Shown piece by piece: positions 8,666 through 16,346 of a stretch of DNA of 64,000 nt (its first letter is position 1; each line of letters starts with the position of its first letter). This DNA comes from Flavobacterium sp. MK4S-17 (GTDB lineage: Bacteria > Bacteroidota > Bacteroidia > Flavobacteriales > Flavobacteriaceae): contig NZ_WWEP01000011.1 in assembly GCF_009848495.1 (NCBI RefSeq), forward strand, positions 62,001-126,000, given 5' to 3'. Made by a program: the position numbers and the translations under genes. The notes under the pieces are model-generated. The model was not told the origin of the DNA, did no database searches, and was given only the letters and a program-made list of their open reading frames with translations.

Positions 8666-9301
8666 ATGGCTGAGAAAAAAACTATTTTACTGGCAGATGA
8701 CCACAGCGTGGTGCGTAGGGGCGTTGCACTTATTATAAGGGAAAAATTTCCATTTATTGAAACCATGCACGCTGAAAGTTTTGATGAGGTAAAAGTAAAG
8801 CTTAAGGATATGCCTGTAAGCCTGCTTATACTGGATATAAACCTGCCGGGGGGAAATACTGTAAAGATGATTGAGCAGGCTAAACAAATCCAGCCTGAGA
8901 TGAAAATACTTATGTTTTCAGCGTTTGATGAAGAGCAATATGCGCTGCGTTACATACATTCGGGGGCGGATGGCTACCTGAATAAACTGACCAGCGAAGA
9001 TAAAATTGCCGAAGCCGTACAGACTATTATTGATGGTGGTAAATATATAAGCGAAAAGGTAAAGGAAAAAATATTTGAAAATGCACTTAATAACACCCAT
9101 TATAACCCTTTGGAATCCTTATCTAACAGGGAGATTGAAATAGCCGAGCTCCTTGTACAGGGTGAGGGCAACCTTGAGATAGCCAACAGGCTTAATATAC
9201 AAATGTCAACCGTAAGCACCTATAAAAACCGCATTTTCGAAAAACTGGAAGTTAATAATATAGTATCGCTGGTAGAAAAGTATAAACTGTATAAGGAGTA
9301 A
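8666..9301 (+). CDS. NarL/LuxR-family response regulator
   Basis: A 211-residue regulator. The receiver domain (residues 5-120) has the acidic pair DD at 11-12, phospho-acceptor D57 (LLILDINLPGG) and K107. A LuxR-type helix-turn-helix follows at about 146-205 (LSNREIEIAELLVQGEGNLEIANRL...STVSTYKNRIFEKL). It is a transcription factor switched on by phosphorylation. Its stop codon (9299-9301) directly abuts the stop of the sensor kinase on the opposite strand, its likely partner. Two TATTTTTG sequences (8593-8600 and 8616-8623) upstream are possible -7 elements. Confidence 0.9.
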   Translation: MAEKKTILLADDHSVVRRGVALIIREKFPFIETMHAESFDEVKVKLKDMPVSLLILDINLPGGNTVKMIEQAKQIQPEMKILMFSAFDEEQYALRYIHSGADGYLNKLTSEDKIAEAVQTIIDGGKYISEKVKEKIFENALNNTHYNPLESLSNREIEIAELLVQGEGNLEIANRLNIQMSTVSTYKNRIFEKLEVNNIVSLVEKYKLYKE

Positions 9302-12300
9302 TTACTGAGGGAATGATAAAGTTATCTGTGTACCCCAGTGTTCGGAAGAATTTATCTCGGCTTTCCCTCCTAATATTAAAAGCAGTTCAGCTACTATACT
9401 TAACCCCATGCTCTTTGCAGGCGTATCATCAGGGTTGTTTTGCAATAGGCTGTTAAAATATTCAATCTGACCGGCGTTCATGCCTTTTCCTGAATCTTTA
9501 ATAGTAATTACAGTTGTTTTTTTCTCATTATCTGTATATGCAGAAAATGTAATGGCACCGTTGTAAGTGTTTTTTATAGCATTATCCAGCAGGTTATGCA
9601 GTATTATGGAAAGCAGGTGCCTGTTTAAAGTTACATACAGGTTTTTAGGTATTTCATTTAACAGGTTTATATTTTTATAATTGGCAATGGTACTGAAGAA
9701 GTCCATTTTTTCAGTTGCCAGCTCATTTAATGAAAAAGGTTCTGTATTATTGCTGGTATCGGCTTCTTTGGTATATTCCAGGAACTGATCCACAAAATGG
9801 TACAACTGTGATGATGATGTATAAATAGCCTGCACATCATCTTTAACAGCATCGGTGCCACTGTCTATATTATTATACACATAACGCCCGGTAATAGCCA
9901 TAAATTTCAATGGGCTCTTAATATCATGTGTTATGGTTTTTATCAGGTTTTTGTGGTTAACAACCTGTTTTCCTAAATCTTCCTGTGTTTTCCTTAATGC
10001 GGCTATAGTGCTTCTTAACTGCGCAGTTTGCAGTGTTATCTGCTTTTGCAGTTGTATGTTTTTATAGCGTATGTATTTCAGGCGAAGCTTTATGGTAAAA
10101 AATATAAGCACAATAACTGCTGCGGTTATTAATATTAAAAACCATGTGGTTTGCCAAAATGCAGGCTTTACATAAAATGTAAAATTCCTGTAAATGTAGT
10201 CAGAGCCAAAACCTTTAATTTTTCGGGCAGTCAGGGTGTAATGACCTGGCGGCAGGGTAGAAAAGGCAATATTATTTTCGGTAAGCTGTATCCAGTCCTG
10301 AGATACGGGGCCCGAAAGTTTAACTTCTATATTCTGGTTATTATGGTTGCCGAAATAGGGACTGCTTATATATAACTTAAGCCTGTTAAAATTACGGTTC
10401 AGTGTAATAGAATCCTTAACAGCGCGTAAGGAATTATCTATTTCCGCTTCGTCAATAAAAATATCATTTCCAGGTTGTGTAAATGTAACGTTTGCAGGAT
10501 TAAAACTTACAATGCCATCCATAGATGGCATAAAGATAGCATTTCCTATAGTTGCAGCATAGGGTATTCCGCCACCATTAAACTCATTTGTTTCAAAGCC
10601 TGATTCTTTACTGTAAAAATAGTAATATACAGCATTTTTCTTACCATTGGCATAATCATAAAGATCCTGCTTTTTTACCTGGAACAAACCCCTGTTGGTT
10701 GGAATCCAGAAAAACCCCTGCCCGTCAGGCATAATATAGTGGGAACAAAGCAGGTACTGATTTTTATCCACAGGGAAATTAGTAGTTTTCCCATCTCGGT
10801 ATAAAAAGAAACCTTTGTTATAACTTGTAACCCACACATCATTGCCCAGTATTACAACCGAGCGTATTATGGCTTTATTAAACCCGGGAACTTTCTGCTC
10901 CTTCAAGGTTTTGGTTTCCATAATATACAGGCCATCGGGTGCACCTAACCATAATTTACTGTTGTTGTTGGCATATATATAATTAACCCTGTATGGAACG
11001 CTTTTGCGCCATTTAAAAGCAAAATCACTGCCGGGTATATTTGTATATATATTGCTCTTTAAAACTTTCCCCGCTTTTTCTATGCTGCAGGCCACCCATA
11101 ATTTACCTTCAGGGGTTTTAACCATTGATATTATCCGGGTATTATTGTCAAATGTAAAAGAATCAAATTCCTTAAACCCACTACTTTTTTTAAACCTATA
11201 TAATGTATTACCCTTGGCTACCATAAGGTTGCCCTCCTGGTCTTTTACAAGAAAATATTTGTTACTTACCTTGCTTATGGCTATATCGTCTATTAGCTTA
11301 TTATCTTTAAATACAGCACCTGTTGAAGATATGAGGAAATCGTTATAATCAGTTAAAGCATAATAAACCCCTTCTATGCCGAATGCATGTTTGTTGGGTG
11401 ACTTTAAAACAGTAAAATCCTGTTTTCTTACTACTATAAGCCCTTTATTAGTGCTGCCAAGATAAAGGGTATTGTTATAGCCAGAATAATACATGGCAAC
11501 AATATTAAGGTCTTCATTAAAGTTGTCGTATAGCTCTGTTACTTTAAAATTGCCTTTTTCTTCCTGAAGCATCAAAATTTTATTGCCTGCAATTAAAAAA
11601 ACCTGATTGCTAAGGTTATTTGTAAATACTTTACTGTACCTGTGGGACGCAGGCAACGTTTTATTTGTTTCCGTAAGGGGTAAACTAACCTTATTGTCCG
11701 GGCGTAGCAGGTACAGTTTATCGTTCAGTGTGAAAAATTGTGCCGAGTCCTTATGTGTAAAGTAAATTTTATTTTGAAGCACCCCATTTTTGTTGAACTG
11801 TTTTATGGAATCTTTGCTTACCACATAGTATTTGTTTTTAGAAGGGAAGCCCCAAACCTCATACTCATGGGCATAGCTTATGTTTTTTACAAACTCAAGG
11901 TAATAAGCCTTATTGTTTTTAATTGGTATTACAGGTTTAAATCTGTTTACAGAATCGCGGTAAGCAGTACGGTTTTTAATTATAATCAATTCGTTAGGCT
12001 CGTTCCGTATTATAATACTATCCTTTTCAATACTTCCGCCGAAAGAGCCCATCCTGTCGGATGTTATGCCCTTTATATTTTCTGAATTGAATATTTTAAA
12101 ATTCTGGCCGTCATACCTCACAAGGCCGCTTTCCGTAGTAAGCCATATATACCCATATTTATCCTCTGTAATACTCTTAACACTGTTTTGCGGTAAATGG
12201 TTGTTATCGGCAGAGTACCATGCTGTAAAATACCGGTTTTGCGAAAAACCGGAAAAATATAAAAGCAATAATAAAAGCAGGGCTACCCTTTTTAACAAAA

Positions 12301-12304
12301 CCAT
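9302..12304 (-). CDS. Two-component sensor histidine kinase with Reg_prop beta-propeller
   Basis: A 1000-residue sensor. After a signal peptide (MVLLKRVALLLLLLLYFSGFSQ) comes a large periplasmic region of two-component-regulator propeller repeats, for example SITEDKYGYIWLTTESGLVRYDG. A Y_Y_Y domain follows (about 640-720), then one transmembrane helix (about 725-750) and a cytoplasmic kinase. The HisKA phospho-acceptor is H793 in THDIKSP. The HATPase domain has the N box LHNLLDNA (about 902-909), DSGKGM (about 937-942) and SMGLSI. It has no receiver or AraC domain, unlike the hybrid sensors of this architecture in Bacteroides, so it must pass phosphate to a separate regulator. The tail-to-tail NarL-type regulator is the obvious candidate. 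The ligand is unknown. Confidence 0.9.
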   Translation of the reverse strand: MVLLKRVALLLLLLLYFSGFSQNRYFTAWYSADNNHLPQNSVKSITEDKYGYIWLTTESGLVRYDGQNFKIFNSENIKGITSDRMGSFGGSIEKDSIIIRNEPNELIIIKNRTAYRDSVNRFKPVIPIKNNKAYYLEFVKNISYAHEYEVWGFPSKNKYYVVSKDSIKQFNKNGVLQNKIYFTHKDSAQFFTLNDKLYLLRPDNKVSLPLTETNKTLPASHRYSKVFTNNLSNQVFLIAGNKILMLQEEKGNFKVTELYDNFNEDLNIVAMYYSGYNNTLYLGSTNKGLIVVRKQDFTVLKSPNKHAFGIEGVYYALTDYNDFLISSTGAVFKDNKLIDDIAISKVSNKYFLVKDQEGNLMVAKGNTLYRFKKSSGFKEFDSFTFDNNTRIISMVKTPEGKLWVACSIEKAGKVLKSNIYTNIPGSDFAFKWRKSVPYRVNYIYANNNSKLWLGAPDGLYIMETKTLKEQKVPGFNKAIIRSVVILGNDVWVTSYNKGFFLYRDGKTTNFPVDKNQYLLCSHYIMPDGQGFFWIPTNRGLFQVKKQDLYDYANGKKNAVYYYFYSKESGFETNEFNGGGIPYAATIGNAIFMPSMDGIVSFNPANVTFTQPGNDIFIDEAEIDNSLRAVKDSITLNRNFNRLKLYISSPYFGNHNNQNIEVKLSGPVSQDWIQLTENNIAFSTLPPGHYTLTARKIKGFGSDYIYRNFTFYVKPAFWQTTWFLILITAAVIVLIFFTIKLRLKYIRYKNIQLQKQITLQTAQLRSTIAALRKTQEDLGKQVVNHKNLIKTITHDIKSPLKFMAITGRYVYNNIDSGTDAVKDDVQAIYTSSSQLYHFVDQFLEYTKEADTSNNTEPFSLNELATEKMDFFSTIANYKNINLLNEIPKNLYVTLNRHLLSIILHNLLDNAIKNTYNGAITFSAYTDNEKKTTVITIKDSGKGMNAGQIEYFNSLLQNNPDDTPAKSMGLSIVAELLLILGGKAEINSSEHWGTQITLSFPQ

Positions 12305-12332
12305 TGTGGCTTAATTATTTAGTATTTACAGG

Positions 12333-12340
12333 CAAATATA
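12333..12340 (-). promoter_or_regulatory. Candidate -7 element for the sensor kinase
   Basis: On the minus strand this reads TATATTTG, matching TAnnTTTG. It lies 29 bases upstream of the ATG. The trinucleotide 19 bases further upstream is TTA rather than TTG, a partial -33 match. Confidence 0.42.
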
Positions 12341-12645
12341 TACCAAATAAAGAAGGAGGTAATTTTTGTAGAAATATTTCTACAGCAGTTTGGTTAATGT
12401 TGTACATGAATATTAATTTTTATCAGATAAGTTTGTCCTCCCCAAAAGATACTGAATAAGATTATGTTGATTTATCCTTACTGCACTATGCTGTAGTATT
12501 TTAGCAAAAATTCTTTCAATTTTTTTGGGATTATGCCCCCTCTGAATATCATAAGTATTTGGACATGACAAGGTGTGCAGGAAATGTACACCTTGCCTGT
12601 CTGAATCGAGCGGGCAGATTAAAAAGCAACCAAGAATTACTGAAT
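12341..12645. other. Stretch without a supported gene
   Basis: No protein I recognise is encoded here on either strand. A minus-strand open frame (12413-12685, 90 codons) gives a low-complexity sequence with no known motif and no good start context. The only structured element is a hairpin at 12569-12595, described separately. Confidence 0.5.
12569..12595. other. Isolated stable hairpin of unknown role
   Basis: CAAGGTGTGC (12569-12578) pairs with GTACACCTTG (12586-12595), with one G-T wobble and a seven-base loop: ten pairs in all. There is no T-run on either side, so it is not an ordinary intrinsic terminator. It lies about 50 bases upstream of a possible small membrane-protein gene. Confidence 0.4.
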
Positions 12646-12813
12646 ATGATAGAAATTTTTTGCTACTGCCTGGCTTCGCTGTCATTTATGGCGTCCGGCA
12701 AACTAGTTGTAAGCTGTATTACCAGCGAAAAAAGGACTTTAAAACCGGTTGGGCTGCTTAACCTCCTGGTTTCATTTTTTCTTTTTATTATAGGAATTAC
12801 CTTTGCCCTCTAA
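12646..12813 (+). CDS. Possible small two-helix membrane protein
   Basis: Fifty-five codons from the ATG at 12646 (MIEIFCYCLASLSFMASGK). Two hydrophobic segments flank a short polar loop (TSEKRTLKP), and the stop is followed after 17 bases by a strong hairpin terminator. The frame is open further upstream to an ATG at 12559, but that extension is polar and looks non-coding. I do not recognise a family. The two-helix pattern, and the terminator with no other gene to serve on this strand, are the only support. Confidence 0.38.
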   Translation: MIEIFCYCLASLSFMASGKLVVSCITSEKRTLKPVGLLNLLVSFFLFIIGITFAL

Positions 12814-12830
12814 ATTCTTTTATAGATAAG

Positions 12831-12861
12831 AAAGCCTCCTGTACTTGTTGCAGGAGGCTTT
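12831..12861. terminator. Intrinsic terminator hairpin
   Basis: AAAGCCTCCTG (12831-12841) pairs perfectly with CAGGAGGCTTT (12851-12861) around a nine-base loop. The T-run is short on both strands. It would end transcription from the small open reading frame at 12646-12813 and read-through of the tRNA unit from the other side. Confidence 0.7.
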
Positions 12862-12912
12862 ACTTATTTGCCGGAAATATATTTTGTAACCATACAAATT
12901 GCTGTAAACAAA

Positions 12913-12942
12913 AAACCCGCTTCATTTATATGAAGCGGGTTT
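12913..12942 (-). terminator. Terminator of the tRNA unit
   Basis: A perfect 13-pair stem (AAACCCGCTTCAT with ATGAAGCGGGTTT, loop TTTA) followed on the minus strand by a run of T. It starts two bases after the tRNA-Arg discriminator base, so it ends the minus-strand tRNA transcript. Confidence 0.85.
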
Positions 12943-12943
12943 G

Positions 12944-13015
12944 TAGCCTCGACAGGAATCGAACCTGTATCAAAAGTTTAGGAAACTCCCATTCTATCCG
13001 TTGAACTACGAGGCC
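12944..13015 (-). tRNA. tRNA-Arg (anticodon CCT)
   Basis: The minus strand folds into a complete cloverleaf. The acceptor arm is GGCCTCG/CGAGGCT, with a G-U closing pair. The D-arm is around GTTCAACGGATAGAAT. The anticodon arm is GGAGT-TTCCTAA-ACTTT, giving anticodon CCT, which reads AGG. The T-arm is ACAGG-TTCGATT-CCTGT. The length is 72 bases with discriminator A and no encoded CCA. It is transcribed after tRNA-Asn. Confidence 0.93.
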
Positions 13016-13020
13016 GAATA

Positions 13021-13049
13021 AAAAAGGCCATCATTTCTGATAGCCTTTT
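13021..13049 (-). terminator. Hairpin between the two tRNA genes
   Basis: AAAAAGGCCATCA (13021-13033) and TGATAGCCTTTT (13038-13049) pair with one C-A mismatch around the loop TTTC. A T-run follows on the minus strand, 10 bases after the 3' end of tRNA-Asn. It may attenuate transcription into tRNA-Arg or guide processing between the tRNAs. Confidence 0.65.
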
Positions 13050-13058
13050 CTTAAAAAG

Positions 13059-13132
13059 CTCCCCCTCTTGGGCTCGAACCAAGGACCCTCTGATTAACAG
13101 TCAGATGCTCTAACCAGCTGAGCTAAGGAGGA
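13059..13132 (-). tRNA. tRNA-Asn (anticodon GTT)
   Basis: The minus strand folds into a cloverleaf. The acceptor arm is TCCTCCT/AGGGGGA, the D-arm is around AGCTCAGCTGGTTAGAGC, the anticodon arm is TCTGA-CTGTTAA-TCAGA (anticodon GTT), and the T-arm is CTTGG-TTCGAGC-CCAAG. The length is 74 bases with discriminator G and no encoded CCA. It is the first gene of the tRNA unit, about 90 bases downstream of the predicted transcript start. Confidence 0.95.
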
Positions 13133-13228
13133 AACTGTATATTATTCTGTAATTTTCTAATCGGCGTCAGTTAATTACAATATATTTTCAAGAACTTCTG
13201 GCTTTATGCCGTTGCCTTTATAGCGGTG

Positions 13229-13259
13229 CAAATATAAAACCATTTTTAATTCCTGCAAA
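13229..13259 (-). promoter_or_regulatory. Bacteroidota-type promoter of the tRNA unit
   Basis: On the minus strand, TTTG (13259-13256) is followed after exactly 19 bases by TATATTTG (13236-13229). This is a full match to the primary-sigma promoter of Bacteroidota (-33 TTTG, -7 TAnnTTTG). Transcription should start near 13223 and run through tRNA-Asn and tRNA-Arg. It is the best promoter match in the window. Confidence 0.72.
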
Positions 13260-13289
13260 CTAATTTTATAAAAAATATCCCTAAAATTT

Positions 13290-14639
13290 CTACTTGCCTG
13301 ATATTGCCCTGAATATATCATTGCCATTGGCAAACAATACTAATGCTATAAGTATAAAAAAGCCTGTAATTTGTGCATACTCCATAAATTTATCACTGGG
13401 CTTCCTGCCGCTTATCATTTCATAAAGCAGGAACATTACATGGCCGCCGTCAAGTGCCGGTATGGGCAGCAGGTTCATAACCCCAAGCATAATAGAAAGT
13501 AAAGCAGTAATATTCCAGAAAGCATACCAGCTCCATGACTCTGGGAATATGTCGAAAATAGCATAAAAACCGCCAACACCTTTATAGGCACCTGTACTTG
13601 GTGTAAATATTGCCTTTAGCTGTTTCCAGTAACTAACCAATTGGTCTTTGCCTTTTTCCAAACCTACAGGAATCGACTCAAAAAAGCCATATTCTTCACG
13701 GCTTACAGGATAAAGGTTTAACTCTTCAATATTTTTTGGTATCAACCTGGAAGCATAGGCTATGCCTGATTTTCCTTCATCATTTATTATAATTTGTACA
13801 GGCACTTCTTTTCTATCCCTTATTACAGTGGCAGGTACGGTTTGCCCTTTATGCTTTTTAAATTCATCAATAATGCCATCAGCATAGGCAACTTCTTTTC
13901 CGTTAAAAGACTTCAATATGTCTTTTGGCTTTACATTATCTTTATTGGGAGAGTCGTCGGCAATCCCCGCCACTATAAACGGAATGCGCAGTTCAACTAA
14001 AGTGCCCGTTTTTTCCTGTTTCATCAACTTATCTATAAAGTCAATAGGGAAATCAACTACTTCCTGCGAGCCATTACGGTTTACAGTTACCTGCTTTGCC
14101 GTTAAAAGTTTTTGGTTTATTTCATAAAAATCCTGTATGCTTTCGCCATCAACAGCTATAATCTTATCCCCGGTTTTAAGCCCGGCCTGCTCAAGCGCAG
14201 GGTTGGTAACCCAAACACCGTCATTAAGGTTTTTATTTTCAATATAAAGGTCGCCGTAAAAAAACGCCATCCCAATATATATTACAAAAGCCAGTATAAA
14301 GTTAACGGTTACCCCGCCAAGCATTATTATCAGCCTTTGCCATGCAGGTTTAGAGCGAAACTCCCACGGCTGTGCCGGTTGGGACATTTGCTCCTTATCC
14401 ATACTTTCATCAATCATACCGGCAATTTTTACATAGCCGCCAAGGGGCAGCCAGCCTATGCCGTAAACTGTTTCACCTATTTTCTTTTTAAAGAGTGAAA
14501 ATTTCACGTCAAAAAAAAGGTAAAACTTCTCTACTTTGGTTTTAAATATTTTGGCAGGTATAAAATGCCCTAATTCATGCAGTATAATTAAAAGGGACAG
14601 GCTCAGCAGGAACTGAGTTAATTTAATAGCTATTTCCAT
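13290..14639 (-). CDS. rseP: RIP metalloprotease RseP (site-2 protease)
   Basis: A 449-residue intramembrane zinc protease. The first transmembrane helix holds the HELGH motif (H21-H25). The second metal motif, LDGGH, is at about 396-400 in a later helix, and two PDZ-like regions lie between them (about 120-320). It cleaves anti-sigma factors or signal-peptide remnants inside the membrane after a first periplasmic cut. The usual neighbours in other bacteria (dxr, bamA) are not adjacent here; it stands alone, upstream of the tRNA unit on the same strand. Confidence 0.92.
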   Translation of the reverse strand: MEIAIKLTQFLLSLSLLIILHELGHFIPAKIFKTKVEKFYLFFDVKFSLFKKKIGETVYGIGWLPLGGYVKIAGMIDESMDKEQMSQPAQPWEFRSKPAWQRLIIMLGGVTVNFILAFVIYIGMAFFYGDLYIENKNLNDGVWVTNPALEQAGLKTGDKIIAVDGESIQDFYEINQKLLTAKQVTVNRNGSQEVVDFPIDFIDKLMKQEKTGTLVELRIPFIVAGIADDSPNKDNVKPKDILKSFNGKEVAYADGIIDEFKKHKGQTVPATVIRDRKEVPVQIIINDEGKSGIAYASRLIPKNIEELNLYPVSREEYGFFESIPVGLEKGKDQLVSYWKQLKAIFTPSTGAYKGVGGFYAIFDIFPESWSWYAFWNITALLSIMLGVMNLLPIPALDGGHVMFLLYEMISGRKPSDKFMEYAQITGFFILIALVLFANGNDIFRAISGK

Positions 14640-14860
14640 TATTTGTGTTTCACTTTCTTGTTTAAACGCACAAAAATAATGTTTTCTGATAGACTTACCC
14701 TATTTTTAATTTACACCGCCGCATTTTAAAACTTTGTTAATAATTGCCTTTGTGGTTTCGGCTTAAAGTTTTGTAAGGTAATTTTACAATAACTAAATTT
14801 ATTCCGTAAGAGTATTCTTTTAAATATTCAGCACTCTTTACTTCTTAAAAGCATTTATGT

Positions 14861-15254
14861 ATGAAGCCACTTCCTTATTTATTGCTGCGGTTGCTTTTAG
14901 GGATAAGTTTTTTCGGGCATGGGCTTGTGCGCCTGCCAAAGCTTAATATGTTTAGCGGATGGATGGTAAAAACATTTGAAAATTCCATGCTTCCGCAGGC
15001 ACTTGTACTCCCATTTAGCTACATGCTGCCTTTTGCAGAACTAATTACAGGTGCTTTGTTGCTCATCGGGCTGTTAACCCCGGTATGCGCTTATAGTCGC
15101 TGCCTGCATTGCTATTATACTCATATTCGGCTCCTGCCTTATAGAAGAATGGGGGTCAATACCCAGCCAGTTGCTGCATGGCGGTATGGCTGCATTATTA
15201 TTAAATTTTATTCAGGGAAACACAATCTCTGCAGATTATAAACTAAAACAATAA
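14861..15254 (+). pseudogene. DoxX family membrane protein, frameshifted
   Basis: The first 73 codons encode the start of a DoxX-family protein: MKPLPYLLLRLLLGISFFGHG, then FAELITGALLLIGLLTP. After the proline codon at 15080-15082 the original frame becomes nonsense. Skipping one G (about 15083) restores YALIVAACIAIILIFGSCLIEEWG and continues to a stop at 15252-15254, three bases before the next gene's ATG. The restored protein has the normal length and four-helix pattern of DoxX, so a single inserted base explains the break. DoxX proteins are small membrane components linked to redox and thiol stress. It heads the oxidoreductase unit. It could be a recent null allele or a base-calling error. 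Confidence 0.85.
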
Positions 15255-15257
15255 ACT

Positions 15258-16343
15258 ATGGAATCGCAATTATTTTCGCTATTGCAGATAAAAAGCATAA
15301 TATTAAAAAACCGTATAGTAGTTTCGCCCATGTGCCAGTATTCTGCTAAAGACGGCTTTGCCAATAACTGGCACCTGGTACATTTGGGTGCCAGGGCTAT
15401 AGGTGGTGCCGGGCTTATAATACAGGAGGCAACGGCTGTGTCCCCAGAAGGGCGCATATCGCCTGATGATTTAGGTATATGGAGCGACGAGCATATAGAA
15501 AAGTACAGGGAAATAACCGAGTTTATTTTACAGGAAAATTCATTTCCGGGCATACAGCTTGCCCATGCAGGTCGCAAAGCCAGTACATCGGCACCGTGGC
15601 AGGGACACAGAAAACTAACGGTAACAGAAGAGGGATGGCAAACCGTTGCACCAAGCAGTATAAAGTTTAGCGAGGATGAAGCAGAGCCTCCTTTGGAGCT
15701 GGACGCGCAAGGTATTAAAAAAGTTATTGATGATTTTCGTGAAGCTGCCCGAAGGTCGCGGGAGGCTGGATATAAAGTAGTTGAAATACATGCGGCTCAT
15801 GGCTACCTGCTGCACCAGTTCCTGTCGCCATTATGCAATAAACGTACAGATGAGTATGGAGGCAGTTTTGAAAACCGCATACGGTTGCTGCTGGAAGTTA
15901 CAGAAGCGGTTAAACAGGAGTGGCCTTCTGACCTGCCTTTATTTGTGCGCATCTCCGGTACCGACTGGGCTGAGGGAGGTTGGAATGTAGAGGAATCAGT
16001 AAAGCTTTCAAAAATACTGAAGGAAATGGGGGTAGATGTAATTGACTGCTCATCAGGTGGTGCGGTACTTCACCAGCAGATACCTGTTGAACCCGGCTAC
16101 CAGGTTTTTATAGCAGAGCAGGTTAAAAAAGAGGCAGGCATCCATACAGGTGCTGTTGGTTTGATAACCGAGGCTGAACAGGCAGAAGAAATTTTGGAAA
16201 AAGGGCAAGCCGATCTGATTTTCTTTGCAAGGGAGTCATTACGCGACCCAAACCTGGGGCTCACATTTGCCACCCGCCTGGATGCTGATGTTATATGGCC
16301 AAAACAATATGAAAGGGCAAAGCCCAGAAAACGCAATAAATAA
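15258..16343 (+). CDS. namA: NADH:flavin oxidoreductase, YqjM-like Old Yellow Enzyme
   Basis: A 361-residue TIM-barrel FMN enzyme of the thermophilic-like (YqjM/NamA) class. It has PMCQYSAKDG near residue 25 (the class-specific Cys and Tyr), GLIIQEATAVSPEGRISPDDLG, the substrate-binding pair in EIHAAHGYLLHQFLSP, and FFARESLRDP near the end. It reduces activated C=C bonds in enals, enones, maleimides and nitro compounds with NAD(P)H. It lies three bases after doxX and three bases before the Gfo/Idh gene. The symbol is by family and the natural substrate is unknown. Confidence 0.9.
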   Translation: MESQLFSLLQIKSIILKNRIVVSPMCQYSAKDGFANNWHLVHLGARAIGGAGLIIQEATAVSPEGRISPDDLGIWSDEHIEKYREITEFILQENSFPGIQLAHAGRKASTSAPWQGHRKLTVTEEGWQTVAPSSIKFSEDEAEPPLELDAQGIKKVIDDFREAARRSREAGYKVVEIHAAHGYLLHQFLSPLCNKRTDEYGGSFENRIRLLLEVTEAVKQEWPSDLPLFVRISGTDWAEGGWNVEESVKLSKILKEMGVDVIDCSSGGAVLHQQIPVEPGYQVFIAEQVKKEAGIHTGAVGLITEAEQAEEILEKGQADLIFFARESLRDPNLGLTFATRLDADVIWPKQYERAKPRKRNK

Positions 16344-16346
16344 CAA

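Noticed and set aside
12413..12685. Minus-strand open frame of 90 codons in the kinase-tRNA gap
   Set aside because: No family, no signal or membrane pattern and no terminator behind it; it also overlaps the hairpin. It could be a decayed gene, but I cannot support it.
12944..13132. tRNA pair as a possible integration site
   Set aside because: No integrase, direct repeat of a tRNA 3' end or foreign gene block lies next to it.
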